The translations under genes were made by a program, and so were the position numbers. From Hydrogenophaga sp. (GTDB lineage: Bacteria > Pseudomonadota > Gammaproteobacteria > Burkholderiales > Burkholderiaceae_C): DNA of 11,613 nt. Below are positions 1 through 8,201 of the stretch, one piece after another; positions within the stretch are counted from its first letter, which is position 1, and each line of letters opens with the position of its first letter. The stretch spans positions 1 through 11,613 of the forward strand of contig JAUXXN010000338.1 in NCBI GenBank assembly GCA_030684755.1. Reading direction: 5' to 3'. The notes under the pieces are model-generated. The model ran no database searches, was not told the origin of the DNA, and saw nothing but the letters and a program-made list of their open reading frames with translations.

Positions 1-607
1 AGAGCGCGGCGCGCAGCTGCTGCCCAACACCGCCGGCTGCCGCACCGCGCGCGAGGCCATCACGCTGGCGCACATGGCGCGCGAGCTGTATGGCACGCAC
101 TGGATCAAGCTCGAAGTGGTGGGCGACGAACACACCCTGCAGCCCGACCCCTGGGGCACGGTGGAGGCGGCAGCCCAACTCACCCGCGACGGCTTTGCCG
201 TGTTCCCCTACTGCACCGACGACCTGGTGACCTGCCAGCGCCTGCTGGACGCGGGCTGCGAAGTGCTCATGCCCTGGGGCGCGCCCATTGGCTCCGGCCA
301 GGGGCTCATCAACCCGTTTGCGCTGCGCACCCTGCGCGCCCGCTTGCCCGGCGTGCCGCTGGTGGTGGACGCGGGCATCGGCGCGCCGTCCCACGCCGCC
401 GCCGCGATGGAACTGGGCTTGGATGCCGTGCTGCTGAACTCGGCGGTGGCGCAAGCGGTGGACCCGGCGCGCATGGCGCACGCCTTTGGTCTGGCCGTTG
501 CGGCGGGGCGTGCGGCCTTTGAGGCCGGTGTGATGGCACCGCAAGACATGGCGGTGGCATCGACCCCGGTCAGCGGGCACCCGTTTCTGATTGGACCCAC
601 ACCATGA
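1..607 (+). CDS. thiG: Thiazole synthase ThiG, 5'-truncated by the window edge
   Basis: ThiG forms the thiazole phosphate ring of thiamine in the cytoplasm from deoxyxylulose phosphate, a glycine-derived imine and ThiS thiocarboxylate. The frame is open from base 2 and gives 201 residues, so about 60 N-terminal residues lie upstream. Visible family motifs in order are [17 protein letters not shown] (its lysine is the likely Schiff-base lysine), LPYC-like [29 protein letters not shown] and [10 protein letters not shown]. The ATG at 74 is internal and is not the start. The TGA at 605-607 overlaps the ATG of the next gene (604-606) in an ATGA junction, so the two are probably translationally coupled. 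In related bacteria the upstream partners are usually thiC, thiO and thiS, often behind a TPP riboswitch; none of that is in this window. The identification is secure. Confidence 0.95.
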   Translation, partial: ERGAQLLPNTAGCRTAREAITLAHMARELYGTHWIKLEVVGDEHTLQPDPWGTVEAAAQLTRDGFAVFPYCTDDLVTCQRLLDAGCEVLMPWGAPIGSGQGLINPFALRTLRARLPGVPLVVDAGIGAPSHAAAAMELGLDAVLLNSAVAQAVDPARMAHAFGLAVAAGRAAFEAGVMAPQDMAVASTPVSGHPFLIGPTP

Positions 608-2178
608 CCCCCATCCTCTGGAGCATTGCCGGCACCGACAGCGGTGGCGGCGCTGGCCTGGCCGCCGACCAGCGCGCAGCCGACGCGCTGGGTGTGCACT
701 GCTGCACCGTGGTGGCCGGCATCACCGCGCAAAGCACCACCGAGGTCACCCACATCGAGGCCACGCCGCCCGCCGTGTTGCAGGCCCAGCTGGACACCCT
801 GGCCGCCGACATGCCGCCGCGCGCGATCAAGACCGGGCTGCTGGGCAGCGCCGACAACGTGCGCGTGCTGGCCCGCTTCGTGGACCGGCTGCGCGAACAA
901 GGCCCGCTGGCCCTGGTGGTGGACCCGGTGCTGCGCGCCAGCACCGGCGCCGCGCTGGCCAACGCCGAGCTGCGCGGCGCCTACCGCGATCTGCTGCTGC
1001 CCCGCGCCACCGTGATCACGCCCAACCAGAGCGAGGCCGTGGCCTTGTTGGGCCACGCCGCGCCCGAGGGCATTCCCGCCCAGGCGCGGGCGCTGCGCGC
1101 ATTGGGCTGCGGGGCCGTGGTCATCACCGGCGGCGACGCGGCCCGGCTCTGCCACCACGCCAGCCTGTCGCTGGACTGGCTGGACACACCGCAGGCACAG
1201 GGCTGGCTCAGCCTGCCGCGCGAGGCCACGCCACACAACCACGGCACCGGCTGCACCTTTGCGTCGGCCCTGGCCGCCGCGCTGGCGCTGGGCTGGGTGC
1301 TGGCCGACGCGGCCGTGCTGGCCAAAATGGCCGCCACTTTTGCGCTGCGCCACGCCCGCGCGGTGGGGCGCGGCGTGGGGCCGGTCATCGCACGCAGCGG
1401 CTTTGCGCTGGAGCCCAGCCTGCTGCCGCAGCTCTCGCTGGACGACACCCAGCCCGCCGCCTGGCAGACCCGCCCACGCGGGCGCAACCCCGGTGTGTAC
1501 GCCATCGTGGACAGCGCCGAACGGGTGGAAGCGGTGCTGCAAGCGCAGCCCCCGGTTGACACCCTTCAGCTGCGCATGAAGCGCCCGGCGGGCCTGCCCG
1601 ATGGTGCTTGGCACGCCCAGCTGCACGGCGCGGTGGCCCGCAGCCAACGCGCAGCGCAGGCGGCGGGTGTGGTGCTGGTCGTCAACGACCACTGGCAGCT
1701 GGCGCTGCAAGCCGGTGCCCGCGCCCTGCACCTGGGGCAAGAAGATCTGCTCGCCCTCACCCCGCAAGACCATGCGCAACTGCAAGCGGCACGCGCGCAA
1801 GGCGTGACGCTCGGGCTGAGCTCGCACAGCCTGTGGGAACTGTGCCGCGCGGCGGCCATGGCACCCGACCTGATCGCCTGCGGCCCCGTGTGGCCCACCA
1901 CCACCAAAGACATGCCGTGGCTGCCGCAAGGCCTGGACAACCTGGCCTGGTGGGCGCACATAGCCCCCGCGCCGGTGGTGGGCATTGGCGGCATTCTGGC
2001 GCCCGCACAACTGCAAGCCGTGGCCGCAGCCGGTGCTGCGGGTGGCTGCGTGGTGCGCGGGCTGGGGCCAGCGCCTGCCCAAACCCTGCCCGCCTGGCAA
2101 GACGCCTGGGACCACGGTAGCGCGAGCCGACAACCCGGCGTGGTGCCTATGCTGCCGCACCCGACGCTGCTGGCTTGA
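604..2178 (+). CDS. thiDE: Bifunctional HMP(-phosphate) kinase / thiamine-phosphate synthase (ThiD-ThiE fusion)
   Basis: The 524-residue protein joins two thiamine enzymes. Residues 1 to about 275 are ThiD, a ribokinase-fold kinase that phosphorylates hydroxymethylpyrimidine and its phosphate: [16 protein letters not shown] at 7-22, KTGLLGS, VVDPVL, TPNQSEA, and the anion-hole GTGCT at 214-218. Residues from about 295 to 505 are ThiE, a TIM-barrel that joins HMP-diphosphate to thiazole phosphate: [10 protein letters not shown] near 297, LQLRMK (Q, R and K kept), VVNDHW (N and D kept), [23 protein letters not shown] and VVGIGGI. The last phosphate-binding strand reads GGCVVRGLG where canonical ThiE has approximately GVAVVSAI, so that loop has diverged. 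The start overlaps the thiG stop, so thiazole, pyrimidine and coupling steps sit at one operon end. The region near residue 275-295 looks like a short linker. Identification is strong; kinetic competence of the ThiE half is inferred from the motifs. Confidence 0.94.
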   Translation: MTPILWSIAGTDSGGGAGLAADQRAADALGVHCCTVVAGITAQSTTEVTHIEATPPAVLQAQLDTLAADMPPRAIKTGLLGSADNVRVLARFVDRLREQGPLALVVDPVLRASTGAALANAELRGAYRDLLLPRATVITPNQSEAVALLGHAAPEGIPAQARALRALGCGAVVITGGDAARLCHHASLSLDWLDTPQAQGWLSLPREATPHNHGTGCTFASALAAALALGWVLADAAVLAKMAATFALRHARAVGRGVGPVIARSGFALEPSLLPQLSLDDTQPAAWQTRPRGRNPGVYAIVDSAERVEAVLQAQPPVDTLQLRMKRPAGLPDGAWHAQLHGAVARSQRAAQAAGVVLVVNDHWQLALQAGARALHLGQEDLLALTPQDHAQLQAARAQGVTLGLSSHSLWELCRAAAMAPDLIACGPVWPTTTKDMPWLPQGLDNLAWWAHIAPAPVVGIGGILAPAQLQAVAAAGAAGGCVVRGLGPAPAQTLPAWQDAWDHGSASRQPGVVPMLPHPTLLA

Positions 2179-2250
2179 GCAAGCCCGGTGCTGCGGCCCT
2201 GGGTAGCAACGGCGCAGCTTCACCAGCCCGGACGGGGGTCACGGCCTGCG

Positions 2251-2276
2251 CGCTGGCCACCACCACTGGGCCAGCG
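2251..2276 (+). terminator. Hairpin between thiDE and the exporter operon
   Basis: An 8-bp perfect stem (CGCTGGCC at 2251-2258 pairing with GGCCAGCG at 2269-2276) encloses a 10-nt loop. It lies about 70 bases after the thiDE stop and 50 before the adaptor gene. No T-run follows, so it is not a classical intrinsic terminator. It could slow polymerase, help Rho, or sit in the leader of the exporter transcript. GC-rich DNA gives such stems by chance. Confidence 0.25.
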
Positions 2277-2327
2277 GTGTGGCCGCGCCCAGGCGTCTGT
2301 CTGTGCCCGTTCCGCCAGGGTGCAACA

Positions 2328-3572
2328 ATGGCCCCCATGTCACGTCGTTCTGTTCTCTTCTTGGTGGTTTTGGTCGTCACTTTTCTAGCCGCTTTGGCCG
2401 GGTGGTGGGCGACGCGTGCGCCGGTGGTGTCGGCGCTCAGCGTTCAGGCGGCACCGCTGGTGCGCACCCTGCAGTTTTCGGCCCGTGTGGCCACTTCGTC
2501 GCGTGTCGAACTGGGCAGCACGCTCACTGGGCGTGTGCTGTCGGTCGCGGTGGCCGAGGGCGAGCGGGTGCAGGCGGGCGATGTGTTGGTGCGGCTTGAA
2601 AGCGATGAATTGCAGGCCGCGCTGGCGCAAAGCCAGGCCAGCGAACGCCAGGCTGTGGCGCGGCTGGCGGGCTTGCGCAGCAGCGGGCGCAGCGCGGTGC
2701 AGGCCGGTGTGGCGCAAGCGGATTCGGTGCGGGTGGCGGCGCTGGCCGAGCTGCAACGCACGCAAGACCTCGTGGCCAAGGGCTTTGTCAGTCTGGCGCG
2801 GCTGGATGAGGCGCGCCGCGCCGTGGCGGTGGCACAGGCGCAACTGGACGCCGCCCGTGCGCAGAGCGCCGCCAACGCCGAGCAGGGCACGGATGTGGCC
2901 CAAGCCGATGCGCAGCTGGCGCTGGCCCGCGCCGCCCGAGCCGCCGCCGAGGCGCGCTTGGCCCAAGCGGTGCTCACCGCACCGGCTCAAGGGCGCGTGC
3001 TGTCGCGCCTGGTTGAGCCCGGCCAGATTGTGCAGCCCGGTCGCGCGCTGATTGGCTTGGCGCTGGACGGCCCGCTGCAACTGGTGGCACAGGTGGACGA
3101 GCGCTACCTGGGGCAGTTGCAACCGGGCCAAACGGCTGGCGTGCTGGCCGATGCCTACCCGGCGCAGCGGTTCGCGGCCCAGGTGCTGTCCATCGCGCCG
3201 CTGGTGGATGCCCAGCGCGGCGCCATCGAGGTCAAGTTCTCGCTGCCGCCACCCACGCCGGACTTTTTGCGCGAGGACATGACCTTGTCGGTGGAGGTGG
3301 AAACAGCGCGCCGCGACCGGGCGCTGGTGGTACCGACCGGCGCACTGCGCGGCGATGCATCAGCGGGCGCCAGCGTCTGGCTGGTGCGTGACGGGCGCGT
3401 CCAGGCTCGCCCAGTGCGCCTGGGGCTGCGCACGCTGGACGCGGCCGAAGTGCTGGAGGGGCTGAGCGAGGGCGAACAGGTGCTGGTGGGCGCGGCCCCG
3501 CTGCCGGGTCAGCGTGTGCGGGTGGGCGCTGGCGGTATGCAACGCGATGGCCCGGTGAAAGCACAGCCATGA
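2328..3572 (+). CDS. Periplasmic adaptor (membrane-fusion, HlyD/MacA type) of an ABC exporter
   Basis: The 414-residue protein has one N-terminal hydrophobic anchor (about residues 8-27) after SRR. The first lipoyl half-domain follows at about 59-94 (ELGSTLTGRV...GERVQAGDVLVRLES). A long Ala/Gln/Glu/Arg-rich stretch at about 95-210 would form the alpha-helical hairpin. The second lipoyl half (LTAPAQGRVLSRLVEPGQIVQPG) and beta-barrel/membrane-proximal regions run to the end. This is the domain order of MacA-like adaptors, which bridge an inner-membrane pump to an outer-membrane channel. ATG 2328 is preferred because AGGG at 2317-2320 lies 7 bases upstream; ATG 2337 is an alternative. A TTG at 2175 overlapping the thiDE stop would add 51 residues that look non-protein-like before the membrane anchor. 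The stop overlaps the permease start (ATGA). Substrate cannot be read from the sequence. Confidence 0.88.
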   Translation: MAPMSRRSVLFLVVLVVTFLAALAGWWATRAPVVSALSVQAAPLVRTLQFSARVATSSRVELGSTLTGRVLSVAVAEGERVQAGDVLVRLESDELQAALAQSQASERQAVARLAGLRSSGRSAVQAGVAQADSVRVAALAELQRTQDLVAKGFVSLARLDEARRAVAVAQAQLDAARAQSAANAEQGTDVAQADAQLALARAARAAAEARLAQAVLTAPAQGRVLSRLVEPGQIVQPGRALIGLALDGPLQLVAQVDERYLGQLQPGQTAGVLADAYPAQRFAAQVLSIAPLVDAQRGAIEVKFSLPPPTPDFLREDMTLSVEVETARRDRALVVPTGALRGDASAGASVWLVRDGRVQARPVRLGLRTLDAAEVLEGLSEGEQVLVGAAPLPGQRVRVGAGGMQRDGPVKAQP

Positions 3573-4792
3573 TGCTCGGATTTGAGAGCCGCGTTGCCAC
3601 CCGCTTCCTGCGCGAGGGGCGCATGCAGACGGTACTGATCATCATCGGTGTGGCTGCGGGCGTGGCGGTGGTGGCCTACATCTCGGCGCTGATCACCGGG
3701 CTGCAACAGAACACCATCGAGAAAACGCTGGGCGCCCAAGCACACCTGACGCTGAGCCCGCTGGACGATGTGGTGCTGACCGCTCGGGCGCCGGCCAACG
3801 CCGACACCACGGAACTGGTGCAGACGCAGCCGCGAGCGCAGCGCCCGCGCTCCATCAGCAACTGGCAACTGCTCGTGCCCCTGCTCGAAGCCCTGCCCGA
3901 GGTGGCGGTGGTGTCGCCCATGGTGTCGGCGGCGGGTTTGGCGACGCGGGGCGAGGCGTCCAAGGCGATTGCGCTGCTGGGTGTGGACCTGGACCGTTAC
4001 GACCGCATCGTCAGCCTGCGCGCCAAGGTGGTTGACGGCACGGCGCGGCTGGAGCCCGGCGAGGGCATCATTGGCCGCGAGCTGGCCAACGACTTGGGCG
4101 TGCGCGTCGGCGACCGCATCGGCATCGTCACGGGCGGTGTGACCGACTCGCTGCGCGTCACCGCGTTGGTGGATTTGGGTGTGCGCGATCTGAACCGGCG
4201 CACGGTGATCGTGCCGCTGCGCACGGCGCAGAGCCTGGCCAACCTGCCCGGCGGTGCCACCAGTTTGGACCTGACGCTGGTGGACATCTGGTCGGCCCAG
4301 ACCTTGGCAAACGACCTCGGCGCACGCTGGCCCTACAAGGCCGAGAGCTGGCAACAGGCCAACGCGCAGCTGGTGTCGGCGCTGAACGCGCAGTCGGTCA
4401 GCACGGCGGTGATCCGTGGCGTGGTGATGGTCGTTGTGGTGCTGGGCATTGCCAGCGTGTTGGTGGTGTCTGTCGTGCAGAAGCGGCGCGAAATCGGCAT
4501 CTTGCGGGCGATGGGCGCCACCCAGGGCCAGGTGCTGCGCATTTTCTTGTTGCAAGGTGCCATCGTCGGTGCGCTGGGCTCGGTGCTGGGCGTGCTGCTC
4601 GCGGTGCTGCTGATTGGGGTTTTCACACACTTTGTGCGCGGTGCCGATGGCCTGCCGCTGTTCAACATCACGCTGGAGCCCGCGTTGGCGCTGCGCATCG
4701 CAGCCATCGCCACGGTGTGCGGCGTGCTCGCTGCGGTGGCACCCGCGCGCAGCGCCGCGAAGCTCGACCCAGCGGAGGCCATCCGCTTATGA
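3569..4792 (+). CDS. ABC transporter permease, FtsX/LolC/MacB type
   Basis: The 407-residue inner-membrane permease has TM1 at about 20-43 and a periplasmic domain of roughly 230 residues. Three C-terminal TM segments follow at about 281-303, 327-352 and 375-398, the layout of the MacB/LolC/LolE superfamily. The cytoplasmic loop after TM2 carries the family motif [14 protein letters not shown], which contacts the ATPase. The end reads [14 protein letters not shown], also typical. Length is close to LolC/LolE (about 400) and shorter than MacB, whose ATPase is fused at the N terminus; here the ATPase is a separate gene. It starts in the adaptor's stop and ends in the ATPase's start (both ATGA), so all three should be made in fixed ratio. 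Such pumps do not carry substrate through the membrane; they drive periplasmic extraction by mechanotransmission. With one permease gene, a homodimer is expected. Confidence 0.9.
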   Translation: MMLGFESRVATRFLREGRMQTVLIIIGVAAGVAVVAYISALITGLQQNTIEKTLGAQAHLTLSPLDDVVLTARAPANADTTELVQTQPRAQRPRSISNWQLLVPLLEALPEVAVVSPMVSAAGLATRGEASKAIALLGVDLDRYDRIVSLRAKVVDGTARLEPGEGIIGRELANDLGVRVGDRIGIVTGGVTDSLRVTALVDLGVRDLNRRTVIVPLRTAQSLANLPGGATSLDLTLVDIWSAQTLANDLGARWPYKAESWQQANAQLVSALNAQSVSTAVIRGVVMVVVVLGIASVLVVSVVQKRREIGILRAMGATQGQVLRIFLLQGAIVGALGSVLGVLLAVLLIGVFTHFVRGADGLPLFNITLEPALALRIAAIATVCGVLAAVAPARSAAKLDPAEAIRL

Positions 4793-5526
4793 ACGCACAC
4801 CCACTGGCACCACCTGCCGCGCTGCTCCAGTTGGACGGCGTGCGCAAGCGCTACAACATCGGCCTGCCCAACGAGGCCGAAGTGCTGCACGGTGTGTCGC
4901 TGAGCATCGGTCGGGGCGAGTTCGTGGCCCTGATCGGCCCATCCGGCTCGGGCAAGAGCACGCTGCTGAACATCTTGGGCCTGCTCGAACACATGACGGC
5001 GGGCAGTTACCGCATCGACGGCGAAGAGGTGAGCGGCCTCGATGACGCCGCGCTCACGCTGCGCAGGCGTTCCACGCTGGGTTTTATCTTCCAGTTCCAC
5101 CACCTGCTGCCCGCCTTCAGCGCGCTGGAAAACGTCACCTTGCCAGCGCTGATGCGCGAAGGGCGCATCACACCCGCCCAGCGCGAACGGGCGCGGGCCG
5201 TGCTGGCCGCTGTCGGTCTGGGCGATGCGATGCACAAACGCCCGGGCGAATTGTCGGGCGGCATGCAGCAGCGCGTGGCCATTGCGCGGGCGCTGGTGCT
5301 CGAACCCCCGCTGGTGCTTGCCGACGAGCCCACCGGCAACCTAGACACCGTGTCGGCCAACGAGGTCTTCGCGCTGATGCGGCAGATGCACGCCGAGCTG
5401 AAAACGTCTTTCTTGGTGGTGACGCACGACCCCCGGCTGGCCGCCCGCTGCGACCGGGTGATCGAACTGGTGGACGGGCGGCTTGTGCGCGACGGCGCTG
5501 TAGCGGGTGGACGGGAAGCTGGATGA
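4789..5526 (+). CDS. ABC transporter ATPase, LolD/MacB type
   Basis: The 245-residue cytoplasmic ATPase powers the preceding permease. Visible motifs are Walker [10 protein letters not shown] at 50-58, the Q-loop with Q102 within [12 protein letters not shown], signature LSGGMQQ at 155-161, Walker B LVLADE at 175-180 with catalytic E180, the D-loop GNLD, and the switch H213 in VVTHD. All catalytic residues are present. The FQFHHLLP stretch after the Q-loop is, from memory, characteristic of LolD, the lipoprotein-release ATPase, although an adaptor gene and a single permease are not the LolCDE arrangement. ATG 4789 is chosen because it overlaps the permease stop (ATGA); an upstream in-frame ATG at 4717 would lie inside the permease gene and add sequence unrelated to ATPases. 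About 157 bases separate the stop from the next gene. Confidence 0.92.
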   Translation: MNAHPLAPPAALLQLDGVRKRYNIGLPNEAEVLHGVSLSIGRGEFVALIGPSGSGKSTLLNILGLLEHMTAGSYRIDGEEVSGLDDAALTLRRRSTLGFIFQFHHLLPAFSALENVTLPALMREGRITPAQRERARAVLAAVGLGDAMHKRPGELSGGMQQRVAIARALVLEPPLVLADEPTGNLDTVSANEVFALMRQMHAELKTSFLVVTHDPRLAARCDRVIELVDGRLVRDGAVAGGREAG

Positions 5527-5536
5527 TGGTTTTGAT

Positions 5537-5578
5537 CCGCTGCAGGCCACCCGGCCTCTCCAAACGCCTGGCCAGCGG
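5537..5578 (+). terminator. Imperfect hairpin after the exporter operon
   Basis: CCGCTG (5537-5542) pairs with CAGCGG (5573-5578), and inside it AGGC (5544-5547) pairs with GCCT (5566-5569) across a small asymmetric bulge. It starts 11 bases after the ATPase stop, where a terminator would be expected. There is no T-run, so a Rho-dependent or purely incidental structure is equally possible. Confidence 0.22.
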
Positions 5579-5683
5579 CTGATGTGGCGGCGGCGGTCGT
5601 CGCGCAACAGCCCCTGATGCCCACCGGCGTCGGCACTTTGGCACACTCCGAGCCTTCATTCCCAAGCAGTGCGCCCATTTGCC

Positions 5684-6178
5684 ATGACCGCCCCCACCGA
5701 CCACGACCTGCCCCCGCTCAACGCCACGCCTCCGGGGCTGTACCGCCATTACAAAGGCGGCTGGTATGCGGTGCTGGACACCGTGCGCTGCAGCGAAACG
5801 CTGCAAGGCATGACGCTGTACCGCGCGCTGTACAGCGGTTGGGGCTTGTGGGTACGCCCGGCGGCCATGTTTGCCGAGCGCGGCGTGTTTGACGGGAAGG
5901 AACAGCCCCGCTTTACCCGGTACGACCCGGGCCTGCTGCCGCTGGGCGACTTGCCCACGGCACAAGCGCTCATTGCGCACCTGCGCGGCTTGGCCGAGCG
6001 GCGCGGTCTGTCTCTGGACACCGCCGTGCGCCCGCCGCCACCCGAGCCCACCACCTGCTGCGGACGCGGCTGCAACGGCTGCGTGTGGGAAGGGTTTTAT
6101 GAGGCGCTGCACCACTGGCGGGTGGACGCGCTGGCGTGGCTGGAAGTCAACGCGCCGGGATGCAACCCATCGGCCTGA
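5684..6178 (+). CDS. DUF1653 protein fused to a cysteine-rich oxidoreductase-like motif
   Basis: The 164-residue soluble protein has no signal peptide or TM segment. Residues about 17-80 match the DUF1653 pattern: PGLYRHYKGGWYAVLDT, SETLQGMTLYRALY, GLWVRPAAMF, FDGKEQPRF. A variable middle leads to a proline-rich PPPPEP segment (117-122). Then comes TTCCGRGCNGCVWEGFYEAL, with cysteines at 125, 126, 130 and 133, matching the short oxidoreductase-like N-terminal domain also seen in mitochondrial OXLD1-type proteins. The cysteines could bind a metal, but no function is established for either part as far as I know. ATG 5684 is chosen over the GTG at 5669; neither has a clear ribosome site. It converges with the catabolic operon on the other strand and has no obvious link to the exporter upstream. 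Confidence 0.8.
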   Translation: MTAPTDHDLPPLNATPPGLYRHYKGGWYAVLDTVRCSETLQGMTLYRALYSGWGLWVRPAAMFAERGVFDGKEQPRFTRYDPGLLPLGDLPTAQALIAHLRGLAERRGLSLDTAVRPPPPEPTTCCGRGCNGCVWEGFYEALHHWRVDALAWLEVNAPGCNPSA

Positions 6179-6217
6179 CATGCGGTGCGGTGGCGCCGAA
6201 AACCGCCCCCATCCCAA

Positions 6218-6238
6218 CCTTCCCCCAGAGGGGGAAGG
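6218..6238. terminator. Palindrome between convergent genes, likely bidirectional terminator or dispersed repeat
   Basis: CCTTCCCCC (6218-6226), loop AGA, GGGGGAAGG (6230-6238) is a perfect 9-bp inverted repeat with a 3-base loop. It sits 40 bases after the DUF1653-gene stop and 49 bases after the fumarylacetoacetase stop, between converging transcripts. It lacks a T-run on either strand. From memory, very similar CCTTCCCCC/GGGGGAAGG elements recur between genes in Comamonadaceae genomes, so this may be one copy of a genome-wide family. The role as a transcription end is inferred from position. Confidence 0.55.
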
Positions 6239-6286
6239 GGCAAAACCCACTGGCCACAGCGGCTGAAGCGGGGCCGCCCTGCGGGT

Positions 6287-7603
6287 TCAACCGCGCGCGG
6301 GCAGCACCGTGCCCACGCACGCGCCAAAGCCGATGCGCGCCGCACCGGCTTGCTCGCACCAGCCGCGAATCACCACCGCGTCGCCGTCTTGCAGCCAGGT
6401 GCGCACCTCGCCGTTGGACAGGGTGAGCGGGTTTTTACCGCCGGTGGTCAGCTCGATCAGCGCGCCGGCCTGGTCCAGCGTGGGGCCTGACAGCGTGCCG
6501 CTGCCGAACAGGTCGCCGGGCTGCAGGTTGCAGCCGTTCACGGTGTGGTGCGTCACCATCTGGGCCACCGTCCAGTAGGCGTGGCGGTAGCTGGTGCGGC
6601 AGATGGTGGCGTCGGGCTGGCCGGCTTCGCGCATCTGCGGCGTTTGCAGACCCACCTGCAGTTGGATGTCGAACGCGCCCTGGCTGCGGTTGGCGGGGCT
6701 GTCCAGGTAGGGCAGCGGCTGCGGATCGTCGGCGGGGCGGTTGAAGGCCACGCGGTACGGCGCCAGGGCTTCGAGGGTGACCACCCAGGGCGACACGGTG
6801 GTGGCGAAGTTTTTGGACAAAAACGGCCCCAGCGGCTGGTATTCCCAGCCCTGGATATCGCGTGCCGACCAGTCGTTGAGCAGGCACAGGCCAAACACGT
6901 GGTCTTCGGCCTCGGCCATGGCCACGGGCTCGCCCAGGGCGTTGCCGCTGCCCACAAAAATGCCCAGTTCCAGTTCAATGTCCAGCTTTTTGCTGGGCCC
7001 GAAGCTGGGCACGGTGGCGCCCGGTGGCATGGTCTGGCCCTTGGGGCGGTGAAACTGCTGGCCCGACACGCCGATGCTGGAGGCGCGGCCGTGGTAGCCA
7101 ATGGGCACCCACTTGTAGTTGGGCAGCAGCGGGTTGTCGGGCCGAAACTGCTTGCCGATGTTGGTGGCGTGGTAGACCGAGGTGTAGAAGTCGGTGTAGT
7201 CGCCAATGCGGGCGGGCACGCCGTATTCGGCGCTGGCCTGCGGCACCAAGCAGCTTTGCAGGGCGGCCTGCTCGGGCGCGCCTTCGCGCAGCGCGCGTGA
7301 GAGCGCCAGACGCAGCGCGCTCCAGGCCGGGGCGCCCAGCGCCATCAGTGCGTTGAGCTTGTCTTGCGCGCCGGCCTGCACGGCAGTCAGCGCCAGGCCG
7401 GTGAACACGCTGGTTTGCGCCACAGCGGCCAGGTCCAATATCTGGTCGCCAATGGCCACACCGCCGCGAAAAACTTCGTCGGAAGCGCTGCGCCGAAAAC
7501 TGGCAAAGGGCAGGTTTTGCAGGGGAAAGTCGGTGCCTGTGGTGTTGGCCGATGGCACCCAGCTGCGCAGCGCCGGGTCGTGGGTTTCGTTCAGGGTGGT
7601 CAT
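6287..7603 (-). CDS. fahA: Fumarylacetoacetase (FAH family)
   Basis: This 438-residue enzyme hydrolyses the C-C bond of fumarylacetoacetate to fumarate and acetoacetate, the last step of tyrosine/homogentisate breakdown. Full family length and motifs are present: DFYTSVYHATNIG with metal ligand D138 and catalytic-type H145, GYHGRASSIGVSG at 169-181, KLDIELELGIFVG with E210 and E212, LNDWSARDIQGWEYQPLGPF with D244, K264 in LSKNF, TTVSPWVVTLEAL, and GDLFGSGTLSGP near the C terminus. These match the known metal and catalytic positions of FAH by pattern. ATG 7603 is preferred because MTTLNE begins the family-like part; upstream in-frame codons would overlap the VOC gene. A GGAAGA lies about 10 bases upstream, a weak site. 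It is the last gene of the operon, 41 bases after the VOC gene. No homogentisate dioxygenase or maleylacetoacetate isomerase is nearby, so the true substrate may be a relative of fumarylacetoacetate. Confidence 0.93.
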   Translation of the reverse strand: MTTLNETHDPALRSWVPSANTTGTDFPLQNLPFASFRRSASDEVFRGGVAIGDQILDLAAVAQTSVFTGLALTAVQAGAQDKLNALMALGAPAWSALRLALSRALREGAPEQAALQSCLVPQASAEYGVPARIGDYTDFYTSVYHATNIGKQFRPDNPLLPNYKWVPIGYHGRASSIGVSGQQFHRPKGQTMPPGATVPSFGPSKKLDIELELGIFVGSGNALGEPVAMAEAEDHVFGLCLLNDWSARDIQGWEYQPLGPFLSKNFATTVSPWVVTLEALAPYRVAFNRPADDPQPLPYLDSPANRSQGAFDIQLQVGLQTPQMREAGQPDATICRTSYRHAYWTVAQMVTHHTVNGCNLQPGDLFGSGTLSGPTLDQAGALIELTTGGKNPLTLSNGEVRTWLQDGDAVVIRGWCEQAGAARIGFGACVGTVLPARG

Positions 7604-7644
7604 AGGGGCGGGTTCTTCCAGAGGGCGGAATGGGGTGGGCCAGA

Positions 7645-8187
7645 TTATTGCGGCGCGGGCAGGGTCTTGTCGTGCATCCAGGCGGCGTGTTGGGGTGCGC
7701 GCTTGGTGGCGGCCCATTCGTTGAGCATGTCCCATTTCACCGCGCTCAGGGTGCTGTGCATTTTGGGCGTGCCCACATCGGCGCACAGTTCCAGGCGGTG
7801 GCCGTTGGGGTCGAAGAAGTAGATGGACTTGAAGATGGTGTGGTCGGTCGGGCCGAGCACGTCGATACCGGCGGCTTGCAGGCGGGCCTGGGTGGCTTCG
7901 AGCGAGGCCATGCTGTCCACCTTGAAAGCGATGTGCTGCACCCAGGCCGGGGTGTTTTCGTCGCGGCCCATCTCGGGTGCGTTGGGCAGTTCAAAAAACG
8001 CCAGCACATTGCCCTGGCCGGCGTCCAGAAACACGTGCATATAGGGGTCGGGCGCCTTGGTGGACGGCACCTCGTTTTCGGCAATGGCCAGCACAAAGTC
8101 CATGTTCAGGTGCTTGACGTACCACTCCACGGTTTCTTTGGCGTCGCGGCAGCGGTAGGCCACGTGGTGAATGCGTTCGATCTTCAT
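7645..8187 (-). CDS. VOC-superfamily (glyoxalase/extradiol dioxygenase fold) metalloprotein
   Basis: The 180-residue protein has two beta-alpha-beta-beta-beta modules: KIERIHHVAYRCRDAKETVEWY at the start of the first and AWVQHIAFKVDSMASLEAT at the start of the second. Candidate metal ligands fall in the four VOC positions: H8, E66 (FFELPN), H85 (VQHIAF) and E133 (RLELCAD). The DPNGHRLEL motif is typical of glyoxalase, fosfomycin-resistance and ring-cleavage relatives. ATG 8187 is chosen because AGGAGA precedes it by 5 bases; a TTG at 8205 would overlap the upstream gene but lacks this. It lies 14 bases after the DUF2783 gene and before fumarylacetoacetase in one operon. By context it could be the ring-cleaving dioxygenase, an isomerase, or a lyase of the pathway. 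The fold is confident; the reaction is not known. Confidence 0.85.
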   Translation of the reverse strand: MKIERIHHVAYRCRDAKETVEWYVKHLNMDFVLAIAENEVPSTKAPDPYMHVFLDAGQGNVLAFFELPNAPEMGRDENTPAWVQHIAFKVDSMASLEATQARLQAAGIDVLGPTDHTIFKSIYFFDPNGHRLELCADVGTPKMHSTLSAVKWDMLNEWAATKRAPQHAAWMHDKTLPAPQ

Positions 8188-8201
8188 GGGGGTCTCCTGG
8201 G

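Noticed and set aside
208..2223. 671-codon open frame on the minus strand across thiG and thiDE
   Set aside because: It is antisense to two clearly recognised genes, has low-complexity Gly/Arg/Gln/His-rich composition and shows no domain. GC-rich codon bias keeps such frames open.
2175..2327. N-terminal extension of the adaptor protein from a TTG overlapping the thiDE stop
   Set aside because: The added 51 residues are unlike a membrane-fusion protein and would precede the membrane anchor. AGGG before ATG 2328 marks a better start.
3509..4630. 373-codon open frame on the minus strand opposite the permease
   Set aside because: His/Gln/Arg-rich with no fold; a shadow of the FtsX-type permease gene.
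6545..7300. 251-codon plus-strand frame opposite fahA
   Set aside because: Antisense shadow; the minus strand encodes a full fumarylacetoacetase.
7604..7786. N-terminal extension of fumarylacetoacetase
   Set aside because: It would overlap the end of the VOC gene and adds residues outside the family's usual length.
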